Assembly: GCA_944381615.1 (NCBI GenBank)
Contig: CALWLT010000009.1
Location: 1-64,000, forward strand
Direction: 5' to 3'
Source: an uncultured Lachnospiraceae bacterium
GTDB lineage: Bacteria > Bacillota > Clostridia > Lachnospirales > Lachnospiraceae
DNA length: 64,000 bases
Shown one piece after another: positions 26,360-36,289 of the stretch. A program made the position numbers and the translations under genes. The notes below the pieces were generated by a model, which searched no databases, was not told the origin of the DNA, and was given only the letters and a program-made list of their open reading frames with translations. Numbering within the stretch: position 1 is the stretch's first letter; each line of letters opens with the position of its first letter.

Positions 26360-27031
26360 ATGAACTGTCTGAACACTTTAAAAAAACACCTGAGAACCCT
26401 TCCTCTTTTCGCCGGAGCGCTGGCGCTTTCCGCCGTCCTGGCTTTTTCCGGAAGCTCGCAGGCACAGGCCGCCGAAAACCTGCCTGCCTCGTATCCGGTC
26501 TCTGAGCCGGTTCTGGTCTGGGGGACGGCGCAGCACGAGGGCGACCGCCTTGTCCTTACCAATGTGCAGGGCGACACCGTGCATCAGGAAATTGTGCTGA
26601 ATATTTCGGATGAAACGAAAATTCTGGAGGCCTCCGGCGGCTATCCCGTCGCTCTGGATTCCATCCGCGACGGCGAGACCATCTACGCCTACATCAGCCA
26701 GGCCATGACCATGAGCCTGCCGCCGCAGTCGCACGCCGAGCTGATCCTCTGCCAGATTCCGCAGGGCGCTGCCGTTCCTTCTTATGAAAAGGTTGACTTT
26801 ACCGCCTTCCTTTCATCCGATGTGCAGGCCGTCTCTCCGGCCGTCGGCCAGATCGCCACGCTGCGCGGCACGACCTGGGCCGTTATGGATGAAACGGTCA
26901 TCCTCCCGTATCTGACGAGAAACATCGTGACGGCACAGGATCTGACCCCCGGAACCGCTTTCCTCGTATGGCCGGCCGGCACGGCGGCAGACGGACTGCA
27001 GGTAGCCGGAAAGATTGTCATTTTCCAGTAA
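26360..27031 (+). CDS. Secreted protein of unknown function
   Basis: This 223-aa protein has an N-terminal signal peptide with cleavage near SSQAQAAENL. The mature part is beta-rich with a motif pattern seen in other clostridial secreted proteins: VLTNVQGDTVHQEIVLNISD, then TYA-type strands and SLPPQSHAELI. It has no catalytic signature that I recognise and no membrane anchor. AAAGGAG precedes the ATG. The tandem structured element forms its 5' region and a terminator follows, so it is a single-gene unit. Confidence 0.7.
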   Translation: MNCLNTLKKHLRTLPLFAGALALSAVLAFSGSSQAQAAENLPASYPVSEPVLVWGTAQHEGDRLVLTNVQGDTVHQEIVLNISDETKILEASGGYPVALDSIRDGETIYAYISQAMTMSLPPQSHAELILCQIPQGAAVPSYEKVDFTAFLSSDVQAVSPAVGQIATLRGTTWAVMDETVILPYLTRNIVTAQDLTPGTAFLVWPAGTAADGLQVAGKIVIFQ

Positions 27032-27048
27032 TTTACCAGATGTATCAG

Positions 27049-27080
27049 GACCTGCCCCGGCCATCGGGGCGGGTCTTTTT
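27049..27080 (+). terminator. Terminator of the secreted-protein gene
   Basis: GACCTGCCCCG pairs with CGGGGCGGGTC (one G-T) and is followed by TTTTT, 18 bases after the stop codon. Confidence 0.9.
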
Positions 27081-27131
27081 GAAATTTATACCGCGATTTG
27101 CAGAAAAATCAGACACAGGGAGGAAACTGCC

Positions 27132-27343
27132 ATGAACATACGAAACTGGAAACCTGAAGAGTATGACGAAGTGTACGTGCTCTGGAAGCATTAAAAAAAC
27201 AAAACATCAAAAAAGTAAATCTGGTTGTCTTCGCACATAATGAAAGCGGGAACGCCTTCTGGGAAAAAATGGGCTTTACCCGGCGCCCGGATCTGGTTTA
27301 CCGGAACCGGGCGCTGGCAGAACTGATCCGCATCGATACGTAA
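27132..27343 (+). pseudogene. GNAT N-acetyltransferase remnant with internal deletion
   Basis: An SD (GGGAGGAAA) and ATG open a typical GNAT N-terminus (MNIRNWKPEEYDEVYVLWKH) that stops at once. The same DNA in another frame continues as a GNAT C-terminus: ALEALKKQNIKKVNLVVF, then NESGNAFWEKMGF and a normal stop at 27341. About 70-90 residues of the middle, including the acetyl-CoA loop, are missing. The joint lies at GCTCTGGAAG, which fits both flanks, so a short-homology deletion is likely. Confidence 0.85.
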
Positions 27344-27395
27344 ATACATAGCCCTTCGACATCCGATAACATGCTCCCCGGCAAACGGTTCCTCC

Positions 27396-27431
27396 AAAAA
27401 AGCCGCTGTTCCGGCAGACGGATACAGCGGC
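27396..27431 (-). terminator. Terminator of tyrS
   Basis: GCCGCTGT/ACAGCGGC arms (27424-27431 with 27402-27409) are followed on the minus strand by TTTTTT, about 40 bases after the tyrS stop. On plus the following CCTTTTC could stop transcription from the other side. Confidence 0.8.
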
Positions 27432-27469
27432 CCTTTTCTTTTTCTCAATTCTGGTTTTTTCAGATGCTC

Positions 27470-28693
27470 TTATTTCAGAACGACTCTCTTAAAGTTCTTC
27501 TTTCCTCTCTTGACTACGACGCCCTCTCCGGAAAGCTCTTTCTTCGTGAAGACTGCCTTCACATCCCTGATCGGCTGGCCGTCCACGGAAACGCCGCCCT
27601 GCTCCACATTGCGCCGGGCCTCCGAACGGGACGGCGCCAGGCCGGATTTCTGCAGGATAGAGAGAATGTCGATGGTATCTCCGGCAAAATCTTCTTCCGA
27701 AAGCTCCGCCGTCGGCATATCGGCCGCATTGCCGCTGGTAAACAGAGCCCGGGACGCTTCTTTCGCCTTCTCCGCTTCTTCCTCGCCGTGCACCAGCTTG
27801 GTAAGCTCATACGCCAGGATCTCCTTGGCCGTATTCAGCTGGCTTCCCTCCCAGCGATCCATCTCGTCAATCTGCTCTAACGGCAGGAAGGTCAGCATCC
27901 GCAGGCACTTGAGCACATCGGCGTCCGCGATATTTCTCCAGTACTGGTAGAACTCGAAGGGCGAGGTCTTGTTCGGATCCAGCCACACGGCGCCGGACTG
28001 CGTCTTGCCCATCTTCTTGCCCTCCGAATTCAGAAGCAGCGTAATCGTCATGGCATGCGCGTCCTTGCCCAGCTTGCGGCGGATCAGCTCCGTGCCGCCC
28101 AGCATGTTGCTCCACTGGTCATCGCCGCCGAACTGCATATTGCAACCGTATTTCTGGAACAGCATGTAGAAATCGTAGCTCTGCATAATCATGTAGTTAA
28201 ATTCCAGAAAACTTAAGCCCCGCTCCATGCGCTGCTTGTAGCACTCGGCCGTCAGCATGCGGTTGACGCTGAAATGGGGGCCGACCTCCCGCAGAAGCTG
28301 CACGTAATTCAGATCCAGCAGCCACTCGGCATTATTGACCATCAGGGCCTTTCCCTCCGAAAAATCGATAAAACGGCTCATCTGCTTCTTGAAGCAGTCG
28401 CAGTTGTGCTGAATCGTCTCCACCGTCATCATCTGACGCATATCCGTCCGCCCGGAGGGATCGCCGATCATGCCGGTGCCGCCGCCCAGAAGGGCAATCG
28501 GCTTGTTCCCCGCCATCTGCAGGCGCTTCATCAGGCACAGCGCCATGAAATGACCCACATGCAGGCTGTCCGCCGTAGGATCAAAGCCAATGTAGAAGGT
28601 CGCTTTTCCCTCATTGACCATCTTGCGGATCTCTTCCTCGTTCGTTACCTGGGCAATCAGCCCTCTCGCTACCAGCTCCTCGTAAATCTGCAT
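27470..28693 (-). CDS. tyrS: Tyrosyl-tRNA synthetase
   Basis: The 407-aa class I synthetase charges tRNA-Tyr. It shows the HIGH equivalent HVGH at 45-48, the tyrosine-pocket region [22 protein letters not shown], the KMSKS equivalent KKMGKT, and a C-terminal S4 domain ([20 protein letters not shown]). The start at 28693 is favoured by AAGGGAG. The upstream frame is leader sequence. It is controlled by a tyrosine T-box. Confidence 0.96.
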   Translation of the reverse strand: MQIYEELVARGLIAQVTNEEEIRKMVNEGKATFYIGFDPTADSLHVGHFMALCLMKRLQMAGNKPIALLGGGTGMIGDPSGRTDMRQMMTVETIQHNCDCFKKQMSRFIDFSEGKALMVNNAEWLLDLNYVQLLREVGPHFSVNRMLTAECYKQRMERGLSFLEFNYMIMQSYDFYMLFQKYGCNMQFGGDDQWSNMLGGTELIRRKLGKDAHAMTITLLLNSEGKKMGKTQSGAVWLDPNKTSPFEFYQYWRNIADADVLKCLRMLTFLPLEQIDEMDRWEGSQLNTAKEILAYELTKLVHGEEEAEKAKEASRALFTSGNAADMPTAELSEEDFAGDTIDILSILQKSGLAPSRSEARRNVEQGGVSVDGQPIRDVKAVFTKKELSGEGVVVKRGKKNFKRVVLK

Positions 28694-28720
28694 CGTTTTT
28701 CTCCCTTCTTTCTCTGTCTG

Positions 28721-28806
28721 CATGCCGGCCGGAGCGTTTCCTGTCAGCTAAGGCATCTTCTTCCGGCCAAAACGTTTCCTGCCGGCCGAATCGTCTCCGG
28801 CCGGGC
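28721..28806. repeat. GC-rich repeats between the T-box terminator and tyrS
   Basis: CCGGCC followed by (G/A)A(G/A)CGT(T)TCC recurs near 28725, 28762 and 28782, giving a short imperfect array in the leader between the T-box terminator and the SD. It could form local stems. No function is seen. Confidence 0.4.
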
Positions 28807-28811
28807 CTGCC

Positions 28812-29163
28812 GCACATAAAAAAGCCCCGTCCTCTCCAAAGGACGGGGCATGCACCCGTGTTACCACCTTTTTTCACAGACGGCTCGCACCGTCTGCCTC
28901 AGTAAGTACGAAGAAAATCTGAATGCCTGCAGCCATACCTGCGCTTTGGCAGCAGCTGCGGCCTTCTGCCTTCCCTCATACCCGGACGCGCTAACGGGCG
29001 TCTCCCGCTGCAGCCTACCGGGCAATCCGCCTTTCGGTGCAGGGCTCCGGGATGTATTCGCAGTCCGCGCCGCGCGCGCCTCTCATCAGCCGGCCGCTTT
29101 CTGTCCGCTTCCGTCCGGGCTGCTACTTCTTCCCTTCCTCGCACTTGCATATTGGGATGTATG
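28812..29163 (-). promoter_or_regulatory. Tyrosine T-box leader of tyrS
   Basis: The minus strand holds a Stem I with AGAAGTAGCA and CAGAAAGC elements, a specifier loop GAATACA with the codon TAC (29054-29056, Tyr), the T-box sequence AAGGTGGTAACACGGGTGC (28852-28870), and the terminator GCCCCGTCC..GGACGGGGC-TTTTTT (28818-28849). Uncharged tRNA-Tyr should bind and favour the antiterminator. All parts were identified by eye, but their order and the TAC specifier match tyrS well. Confidence 0.9.
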
Positions 29164-29169
29164 TGAGCC

Positions 29170-29198
29170 ATTATAAGAAACTTCCGCCGCTTTGTCAA
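29170..29198 (-). promoter_or_regulatory. Promoter of the tyrS T-box transcript
   Basis: A perfect TTGACA (29193-29198) and TATAAT (29170-29175) are separated by 17 bases on the minus strand, just upstream of the T-box Stem I. Confidence 0.92.
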
Positions 29199-29360
29199 GC
29201 CCCGTCCTATGACAATTGGTCCCGTCCTGCGGCCGTTTCCCGGCTGTTTTCCGCCCATTTTCCGCCCGGCTGTCCTATTGCTATTTTCCGCCCGGCGTTC
29301 TATACTTGGTTACAGACAGTTTTCTGCCGGAACAGATATTCAGAAAAGAGGCGTCGGAAA

Positions 29361-30743
29361 TTGAACACAAAAGCAAACACGCAGCGGCTGGACATGCTTC
29401 ACGGGCCCATCTGGTACAAGATACCGCAGTTTGCCCTGCCCGTCGCGGCAACCGCCATCCTGCAGCAGCTCTTTAACGCTTCGGATCTCGCCGTCGTCGG
29501 CAATTTCAGCGGCCCGGGAAGTACGGCGGCCGTCGCGGCCATCGGATCCAACAGCTCCATCATCAATACCATCGTAAACCTGTTTGTGGGCATCGCGCTG
29601 GGCGCCAATGTGGTCATCGCGCACGCCGTGGGCATGAAAAACCGCTCCATCATCCACCGGGCGGTCCATACCTCTATCGCCGCCTCGCTTCTCGGCGGCG
29701 TGATCATCGCCATCCTCGGCCAGCTAATCGCCGCGCCCCTGCTCCGCCTGCTTCAGGTCCCCGGCGAGGTATTCCCGCTGGCGCTCCTGTACCTGCGAAT
29801 CTACCTGCTGGGGATGCCGGTTATTTTTCTTTACAATTTTGAGGCCGCCATCTTCCGCAGCGTGGGAGAGACAAAACTTCCCCTGATCGCGCTGGCCGCT
29901 TCCGGGGTTCTGAACGTGATCCTCAACCTGTTTTTTGTCATTGTCCTGCACATGACCGTCGACGGCGTGGCCATCGCCACGGTATTATCCAACGCCGTCA
30001 GCTCGGCCCTCCTGTTCTGTATGCTCCGGCGCAGCGCGCTGGACATCCGCCTCGAGATCCGCAAGCTGCGCATCGAGCGGGACATGCTTCTGCGGATTCT
30101 GCAGATCGGCCTGCCCGCCGGAATCCAGAGCGCCGTCTTTTCCGCCGCCAACATGGTCATCCAGTCCGCTATCAACAGCCTGGGAACCGTCGTCATGGCA
30201 GCTTCCAGCGCGGCGTTTAACATTGAAATTTTTACCTACGACATCCTGACCGCGTTCGGCCAGGCATGCACCACCTTTGTCGGGCAGAATTTCGGAGCCG
30301 GCCGCCTGCGCCGCTGCCGGAAAACGCTGGCGCTCTGCCTTGGCGAGGGGGCCCTGGCCCTGGCGATCGCCATCGCGGCCGTCCTCTTCTGAGGCCATTC
30401 CCTGCTCGCCATTTTTGACAGCAACCCGGAGGTTGTCGCGACCGGCTATATCCGCCTGTCCCTGATCATGATCTCGCACTCCTTCAGCCTGCTCTACGAC
30501 GTCATGTCCGGGTATCTGCGCGGATTCGGCATCTCACTGGTCCCGGCCATCCTTACCATGGCGGGCGTGTGCGGCATCCGCGTAGCCTGGATTGCCTTTG
30601 TCTTTCCGCAGAGCCCGACCTTCACGACCATCATGACGGCATTCCCCGTCAGCCTAGCGGTAACCGCCGCGATGATTTTCATCGCCCTGCTGCACTACCG
30701 CCCGACCCGGCGCTTTGACTGGATTGAAAAACACAGAAAATAA
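29361..30743 (+). pseudogene. MATE-family transporter interrupted by an in-frame TGA
   Basis: The reading frame from a TTG at 29361 (ATG alternative at 29394) encodes a MATE protein of 460 codons that matches the family throughout, but codon 344 is TGA (30390-30392). The frame continues without shift as GHSLLAIFDSNPEVVATGY to the natural stop at 30743. The first part alone (343 aa) lacks the last helices of the second bundle. Other genes here stop at TGA, so recoding to Trp is unlikely. A recent nonsense mutation or a sequencing error explains it best. Confidence 0.85.
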
Positions 30744-30761
30744 ACGAAAGGACGTCCGAAT

Positions 30762-31646
30762 ATGAAAAAAAGAACCTCTGCCCTGACGGCGCTCTGCGCC
30801 GCCGCCCTGTGCGCCTGCCTCGCCGGCTGCGCAAAAGAAATGACTATGGAGGATCTGGCTGGGGCGCCGGAAGGCGCCGCCGGCGCAGAAAGCCGGGAAC
30901 CGGCTCCCGGAAACGCCTCCGGCACCGAAGACCGGAAACCGGATCCCGCAGATTCCGGAAACGCCGCCGGCCCGGCCATCGCGGATGCCTCCGCCTCCTC
31001 CGAGGAAGCGCAGCTTACCCTGATTGCCCAAAATGCGTCTCTCTGGCTCGGCGATACCAGCTTTGGCGACACATACCAGTATGCGGTAACCGATCTGGAT
31101 CAGAACGGCCGCCTGGAGATCCTTGCCTCCAGCCTGCAGGGAACCAGCCTCTACACCTACAGCACCTTCCATGAAGTCAACAAGACCATGGACGGCCTCA
31201 ATTCCTGCCCCATGACCGGCCTGAGCGAAGGGAATTCGCAGCCGGACATCCAGGTCTCGCAGGCCGGCGGCCGCTTTGATCCGGCGTCCGGCGTCCGCTA
31301 TTACCTTTTTACCGATCTTTTGCGAAACGGGGCGGCCGAGCAGTATGAATTTCTGCACGCACTTTTTCTCTCTGAGGGAACCGTCCGGATCCAGCCGCTC
31401 GGCGGCGCTTCTTACCTGACGGCAGAAGACGGCACGGTAAGCGCCTCCTACGCGCTGGCCGACGGAACCGCTATCGACGAGGCGGACTTCCTGACGCTGA
31501 GCGAGGACGCGTTCCCCGGCTGCGAGCCGTTCCAGGCTTCCTTCTGCTGGATCGGCGGCCCGGACGGAACGGATCCGGCCTCCCTCGGCGAATCCGCGCT
31601 TCAGAAAGAGCTTGCGCGCTCCCTGGCCGGCTTCTCGACGCAGTAA
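30762..31646 (+). CDS. Lipoprotein of unknown function
   Basis: This 294-aa protein has a signal peptide with lipobox LAGC (Cys at about 23) and a low-complexity Gly/Ala/Pro linker to about 75. The folded part contains AVTDLDQNGRLEIL, a DxDxNGxxE pattern like the calcium-binding loops of FG-GAP/EF-hand-type repeats. It should be tethered outside the membrane. It starts 18 bases after the broken MATE gene but need not be related. It is not recognised further. Confidence 0.7.
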   Translation: MKKRTSALTALCAAALCACLAGCAKEMTMEDLAGAPEGAAGAESREPAPGNASGTEDRKPDPADSGNAAGPAIADASASSEEAQLTLIAQNASLWLGDTSFGDTYQYAVTDLDQNGRLEILASSLQGTSLYTYSTFHEVNKTMDGLNSCPMTGLSEGNSQPDIQVSQAGGRFDPASGVRYYLFTDLLRNGAAEQYEFLHALFLSEGTVRIQPLGGASYLTAEDGTVSASYALADGTAIDEADFLTLSEDAFPGCEPFQASFCWIGGPDGTDPASLGESALQKELARSLAGFSTQ

Positions 31647-31657
31647 TCCGGCCCGGT

Positions 31658-34600
31658 TTACTTCGTCTCTTCTTCCGCCTCCGGCGCTTCTGCCATGGCG
31701 ATCAGTTTTTCCAGAATCTCGCGGGTCTTTGCAATCATAGGCCCGCAGTCTTTATTTTTGCTGCGCGGGTCCCGGTAAAAGAAGACCGGTTTCTCTCCCG
31801 TCTGCAACTTTAAAAGCCCTCCGTACGCGGCGATCAGGCCGGGAATCCCCGCCGGATTTAACCGGGCCTTCGGGTACATTTCCAGCGTGATCTCCTGGCG
31901 GTTGACGGCCGCCACCGTCACGCCCGCCCGGTGCGCCTGCGCCTTCAGCTGCGCGATCAGAAGGAGATTTTCCACCGGCGCCGGGATCTCGCCAAAGCGA
32001 TCCATCAGCTCATCCTGCATATCCATGTACTCTTCTTCGTTTTCAATGCCGGAAATCCGCTTGTAAATATCCAGTTTCTGGTACTCATTGCGGATATAGG
32101 AGGACGGAATATAGGCGTCGATGTCGCAGTCTACCTCCGTCTCAAATTCCTCCGCCTCCTTCTCTCCTTTCAGAGCCAGCACCGCCTCGTTTAACAGCTT
32201 GCAGTACAGATCATAGCCGACCGCCTCCATATGCCCGTGCTGCTCGGCTCCCAGGATATTTCCGGCCCCGCGCAGCTCCAGATCGCGCATGGCGATCCGG
32301 ATGCCGCTCCCCAGCTCCGTAAATTCCCGGATGGCCTGCAGGCGTTTCTCCGCCTCCTCGCGCAGAAGCTTGTCGCGGCGGTACATTAAAAAGGCATAGG
32401 ACGTCCGGTTAGAGCGGCCGACCCGGCCCCGGATCTGGTAAAGCTGCGAAAGGCCCAGCCGGTCGGCGTCGTGAATGATGATCGTGTTGGCATTGGGAAT
32501 GTCCAGCCCCGTCTCAATGATTGTCGTGGAAACCAGCACATCAATCGCGCCCTCCACAAAGTCCAGCATGATCTGCTCCAGCTCCCGCTCGTGCATCTGC
32601 CCGTGGGCGAATACCACATTGGCCTCCGGAACCAGCGACGCCACATGGGACGCCACCTCGTCGATGTTGCTGACACGGTTGTACACATAATACACCTGCC
32701 CGCCGCGGGCCAGCTCCCGGCAGATCGCCTCCCTTACCATCTCATCGCTGTACTCCATCACATACGTCTGGATCGGCAGGCGATCCACCGGCGGTTCCTC
32801 CAGGACGCTCATGTCCCGGATTCCCACCAGGCTCATATGCAGCGTCCGCGGAATCGGCGTCGCCGTCAGCGTCAGCACATCAACATTTTCCCGCAGCTTC
32901 TTGATCTTTTCCTTGTGGGCCACGCCGAAGCGCTGTTCCTCGTCGATGATGAGAAGGCCCAGATCCTTAAAGGAGACATCCTTCGACAACACGCGGTGCG
33001 TTCCGATCAGGACGTCCACAAACCCCTTTTTCAGATCCTCCAGCGTCTTTTTCTGTTCCGTGGGCGTGCGAAAACGCGACAGCATGTCGACGCGCACCGG
33101 AAAATCCTTCATCCGCTGGACGAAGGTATTGTAGTGCTGCTGCGCCAGGATCGTGGTCGGGACCAGATAGACGACCTGCTTGCCCTCCTGGATGGCCTTA
33201 AACGACGCCCGCAGGGCAATCTCCGTCTTGCCGTAGCCCACATCGCCGCAGATCAGGCGATCCATGATGCGGCGGCTCTCCATATCCCGCTTGGTCGCCT
33301 CGATGGCCTCCAGCTGATCCTCCGTCTCCTCAAAGGGGAACATCTCTTCAAATTCCTTCTGCCAGACCGTATCCGGGCCATACTGATAGCCCGCGCTGTT
33401 CTGCCGCGCCGCATAGAGCTCGACCAGATCCCGCGCGATCTCCCGCACGGCCCCCCGCACCTTCGTCTTCGTCCGGTTCCACTCCGTCCCGCCCAGCTTG
33501 TTAAGCTTCGGCGCCTTCGCGTCGGATCCGGCGTATTTCTGAATGCCCTCCAGACGGGTCGCCGGCAGGTAGAGATTCCCGCCGTCCCGGTACTCGATCT
33601 TAATGTAATCCTTGATGACCTTATCCTGCTCGATCTTCTCGATGCCGCGGTAAATCCCCAGGCCGTGCGTCTCGTGCACCACATAATCGCCCACCGAGAG
33701 CTCGGAAAAGCTCTGGATGCGCTTTCCCTGATAGGCGACCTTTTTCCGGCGCTTCTTCTGGCGGCCGCCGCCGAACATGTCGCCCTCTGTGATCACGACA
33801 AATTTGATCAGCGGATACTCAAACCCGCGGCGCAGATTGCCGTAGGTAACCATAATCTCCCCCGGCCCGACCGTCTTATGATCTTCGTCGGGGCAGAAGG
33901 CCTTCAGGCCGTATTCCCTCAGATCGCCGGCCAGACGGCTGGCGCGCGTGCGCGATCCGGAAAGCAGCACCACCCGGTATTTTCCCTTTTTCCACTGCGT
34001 CAGGTCGCGGATCAGAAGCTCAAAGCCGTTCTGATAGGAATTGACATTTTTCACGCTCAGCGCGTATTTTTTCTTAACCGAAAGCCCCGAAAGCTTCTGC
34101 TCCAGCCCCAGCAGAAGAAGCGTCCTGCCGCCCATCGCCATGGCGAACATCTCCCGCGCCGAAAAGAGGAACGACGCCTGCCCCGGAAGAAGGTATCCGC
34201 CTTCCAGACGGTGCGACATACTCTCCCGGAATTCCGTCTCTACCGCCTGCGCCTTTTCCCTCAGCCGGATCGGCTCGTCGAGAAAGATCGTCAGTTCCTC
34301 TTCCGGGAAATAGCGCAGAAACGATGCCGTATCGCGGCAGAAATAGCGGATAAAGCTTCCCAGCCCGTGCACGCGAAATCCTTCCCGCAGGCCCTCCAGC
34401 ACCTCGCCCGCCGCCTGATCCATGCGGTGCGCTTCCTCCGTCTTCATCTGTTCGCGAAGTTTTTTTACATATTTTCTGCGTTCCTTCTCGATCGCCTCGA
34501 TGCCCTCGCTTATCTGTTCCTGCGACAGCGCCATCTCCGTGGCCGGATAGATGACGGCCTCTTCGACCTGCTCGATCGAGCGCTGGCTTTCCGGATCAAA

Positions 34601-35212
34601 CGTGCGGATCGAATCTACCTCGTCTCCCCACAGCTCGATGCGGTACGGCACCTCCTCCGTCAGCGGGAAAATATCGATGATCCCGCCCCGGATGGAAAAC
34701 TGCCCGCTCCCGTCCACCTGCCCGACCTTCTCATAGCCCATCTTCGCCAGATCCCGGGCCAGTTTTTCCGTGTCGATCTCCTGCTCCGAAGCGATCGGCA
34801 GGCGGCAGGAGCGAAAGGAAGAAAGCGGCAGCAGGTGCTCCATCAGCGCGTCCACGGTCGTCACGACCGTCCCGCCCGCGTCCTCCGCCAGGTGCCGCAT
34901 GACCTGAATCCGCTGGCGCGTCAGGAGATTCCCGTGAATATCCGAATTGTAAAACAGCAGATCCCGGGCCGGATAAAACAGCGCCTCCGGATCAAAACAG
35001 CGATAATCCTCCCAGAGTTCTCTGGCCTTCTGTTCATCGGCCGTCACGATCAGCCGCCACGCGGAAATCTCCGCCAGCTCCGACAGAAGATGCGCCTTCT
35101 GCGAATCCAGGCAGCCCGTTACCAGAAGCGGCCCCTGCGCCCGCTCCAGATCCCGCTCCAGATCCTGATACTCAATCAGCTCCTTTAGCGGATTCTCAAA
35201 CACCGTTCCCAT
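31658..35212 (-). CDS. mfd: Transcription-repair coupling factor Mfd
   Basis: The 1184-aa translocase removes stalled RNA polymerase and recruits UvrA. Visible in order are the UvrB-like N-terminal region, the CarD/RNAP-interaction domain ([21 protein letters not shown]), helicase motif [11 protein letters not shown], motif II DEEQRFG, motif [14 protein letters not shown], a RecG-like TRG segment ([13 protein letters not shown]) and the C-terminal TRCF domain. The length is normal. It starts three bases after the pth stop, so both form an operon. Confidence 0.97.
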   Translation of the reverse strand: MGTVFENPLKELIEYQDLERDLERAQGPLLVTGCLDSQKAHLLSELAEISAWRLIVTADEQKARELWEDYRCFDPEALFYPARDLLFYNSDIHGNLLTRQRIQVMRHLAEDAGGTVVTTVDALMEHLLPLSSFRSCRLPIASEQEIDTEKLARDLAKMGYEKVGQVDGSGQFSIRGGIIDIFPLTEEVPYRIELWGDEVDSIRTFDPESQRSIEQVEEAVIYPATEMALSQEQISEGIEAIEKERRKYVKKLREQMKTEEAHRMDQAAGEVLEGLREGFRVHGLGSFIRYFCRDTASFLRYFPEEELTIFLDEPIRLREKAQAVETEFRESMSHRLEGGYLLPGQASFLFSAREMFAMAMGGRTLLLLGLEQKLSGLSVKKKYALSVKNVNSYQNGFELLIRDLTQWKKGKYRVVLLSGSRTRASRLAGDLREYGLKAFCPDEDHKTVGPGEIMVTYGNLRRGFEYPLIKFVVITEGDMFGGGRQKKRRKKVAYQGKRIQSFSELSVGDYVVHETHGLGIYRGIEKIEQDKVIKDYIKIEYRDGGNLYLPATRLEGIQKYAGSDAKAPKLNKLGGTEWNRTKTKVRGAVREIARDLVELYAARQNSAGYQYGPDTVWQKEFEEMFPFEETEDQLEAIEATKRDMESRRIMDRLICGDVGYGKTEIALRASFKAIQEGKQVVYLVPTTILAQQHYNTFVQRMKDFPVRVDMLSRFRTPTEQKKTLEDLKKGFVDVLIGTHRVLSKDVSFKDLGLLIIDEEQRFGVAHKEKIKKLRENVDVLTLTATPIPRTLHMSLVGIRDMSVLEEPPVDRLPIQTYVMEYSDEMVREAICRELARGGQVYYVYNRVSNIDEVASHVASLVPEANVVFAHGQMHERELEQIMLDFVEGAIDVLVSTTIIETGLDIPNANTIIIHDADRLGLSQLYQIRGRVGRSNRTSYAFLMYRRDKLLREEAEKRLQAIREFTELGSGIRIAMRDLELRGAGNILGAEQHGHMEAVGYDLYCKLLNEAVLALKGEKEAEEFETEVDCDIDAYIPSSYIRNEYQKLDIYKRISGIENEEEYMDMQDELMDRFGEIPAPVENLLLIAQLKAQAHRAGVTVAAVNRQEITLEMYPKARLNPAGIPGLIAAYGGLLKLQTGEKPVFFYRDPRSKNKDCGPMIAKTREILEKLIAMAEAPEAEEETK

Positions 35213-35215
35213 GCG

Positions 35216-35812
35216 TCAAGCCTTCCCTTCTGCCTTTCCTTCTCCCCGCGCCGCCCCGTTAAAGCGGTTCATGGCCGTTTCTATCCCTTCCGTGATCATC
35301 ACGGCCGCCGCCGCCGCGCCGTCCCGGCACGCCTCCTCAATCCGTCGCATATCGTCCCCGGAAAAATGTCCCAGCACGTAATCCGCCAGATCCATCCGCG
35401 GGGGCTTGGCTCCCACGCCGATGCGGATCCGCGCAAACTCCTGCGTCCCCAGGTGCGCGATGATGCTCTTAACGCCATTGTGACCGCCCGCGCTCCCCTT
35501 TCCCCGGATGCGGATCGCCCCCGGATCCAGGCTGATATCGTCGTAAACGACAATCAGCGACGACGGCTCTTCTTTATAGTAATCCAGCACCTGCCTGAGG
35601 CTTTCTCCGCTGCGGTTCATATACGTCTGCGGCTTCACGAGAAGCACGCGTTTTCCCTCGATCCGCCCTTTTCCAATCAGCGCCCGGTGCGCCTTCTCCC
35701 CGATTTCAATCCCCAGCCGGTCAGCCAGCTGATCGAGCGCCATAAAGCCCACATTGTGGCGCGTCCCTTCATATTCTCTTCCCGGATTTCCCAGTCCTGC
35801 GATAATATACAT
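35216..35812 (-). CDS. pth: Peptidyl-tRNA hydrolase
   Basis: The 198-aa enzyme recycles tRNA from peptidyl-tRNA. It shows the start GLGNPGREYEGTRHNVGF with catalytic His19 and the motifs KPQTYMNRSGES and GHNGVKSI. The C-terminal tail (ARGEGKAEGKA) is low-complexity. It is the first gene of the pth-mfd pair, an arrangement common in Firmicutes. Confidence 0.96.
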   Translation of the reverse strand: MYIIAGLGNPGREYEGTRHNVGFMALDQLADRLGIEIGEKAHRALIGKGRIEGKRVLLVKPQTYMNRSGESLRQVLDYYKEEPSSLIVVYDDISLDPGAIRIRGKGSAGGHNGVKSIIAHLGTQEFARIRIGVGAKPPRMDLADYVLGHFSGDDMRRIEEACRDGAAAAAVMITEGIETAMNRFNGAARGEGKAEGKA

Positions 35813-35917
35813 TTTTTTCTCCGTTTCTGATTCCTGTCTGCTTGGTCTTTCGGGCGCCTTACTCCGTCCCTGAATCCTGCGGCGTCTTTTCTTCCCCGGA
35901 TTTTTACACGCCTTTAA

Positions 35918-35951
35918 GCGTTAGATCCGCCGCAGAGGGGGTCTAACGCTC
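35918..35951 (-). promoter_or_regulatory. 5'-leader hairpin of pth-mfd
   Basis: Perfect 9-bp arms AGCGTTAGA/TCTAACGCT surround a 16-base GC-rich loop. It lies ~12 bases after the predicted pth promoter, at the start of the transcript, ~110 bases before pth. Its loop carries CCCCCTC, which is complementary to an SD. Function is not known. Confidence 0.5.
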
Positions 35952-35962
35952 TTTCGTTTCTA

Positions 35963-35991
35963 TTGTATCAATCCCGCGGCGGAAAGTAAAG
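35963..35991 (-). promoter_or_regulatory. Promoter of pth-mfd
   Basis: Minus-strand TTTACT (35986-35991) and TACAAT (35963-35968) are 17 bases apart. It is back-to-back with the promoter of the XRE gene. Confidence 0.65.
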
Positions 35992-36015
35992 ACGGAACTT
36001 TTTTGTAAAGTTTGC

Positions 36016-36068
36016 TTGACATTTTGCTGCCGTCCTGCTACAATCAAAATGTAAAGTATACTATACAT
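36016..36068 (+). promoter_or_regulatory. Promoter and palindromic operator of the XRE gene
   Basis: TTGACA (36016-36021), 17 bases, TACAAT (36039-36044). Next comes ATGTAAAGTATACTATACAT (36049-36068), a 20-bp palindrome with only one mismatched pair. Its place at the transcription start suits autorepression by the XRE dimer encoded next. Confidence 0.8.
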
Positions 36069-36089
36069 CGCAAAAAGAGGAGGACTTAC

Positions 36090-36287
36090 GTGAAAAACCG
36101 GATCCGCGAACTGCGAAAGGAGCAGGGAATGACGCAGGACGAGCTGGCCTCCCGGCTCGGCGTGACGCGCCAGACCATTATCTCCCTGGAAAACGGGCGC
36201 TACAACGCTTCCCTGCAGCTGGCGCACAAAATAGCGGTCTGTTTCCAGACCGCCATCGAAGACATTTTTTTATTTGAGGAGGAGTGA
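36090..36287 (+). CDS. Small XRE-family (YozG-like) DNA-binding protein
   Basis: This 65-aa protein is essentially a single helix-turn-helix domain: RELRKEQGMTQDELASRLG then VTRQTIISLENGRYNAS. It starts with GTG, placed six bases after AGGAGG. The upstream ATG is within the operator and is rejected. It ends on the SD of the following membrane-protein gene, so both are coupled. Such pairs (tiny XRE plus a small membrane protein) are common in Firmicutes. Confidence 0.92.
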   Translation: MKNRIRELRKEQGMTQDELASRLGVTRQTIISLENGRYNASLQLAHKIAVCFQTAIEDIFLFEEE

Positions 36288-36289
36288 AG

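Noticed and set aside
30390..30392. TGA as selenocysteine or as tryptophan in the MATE gene
   Set aside because: MATE proteins are not selenoproteins, no SECIS-like stem is evident just downstream, and other genes here use TGA as stop.
32471..35188. A 905-codon open frame on the plus strand opposite mfd
   Set aside because: It is a complement shadow caused by high GC and codon bias. It has no SD, no family features, and mfd is fully convincing on the other strand.
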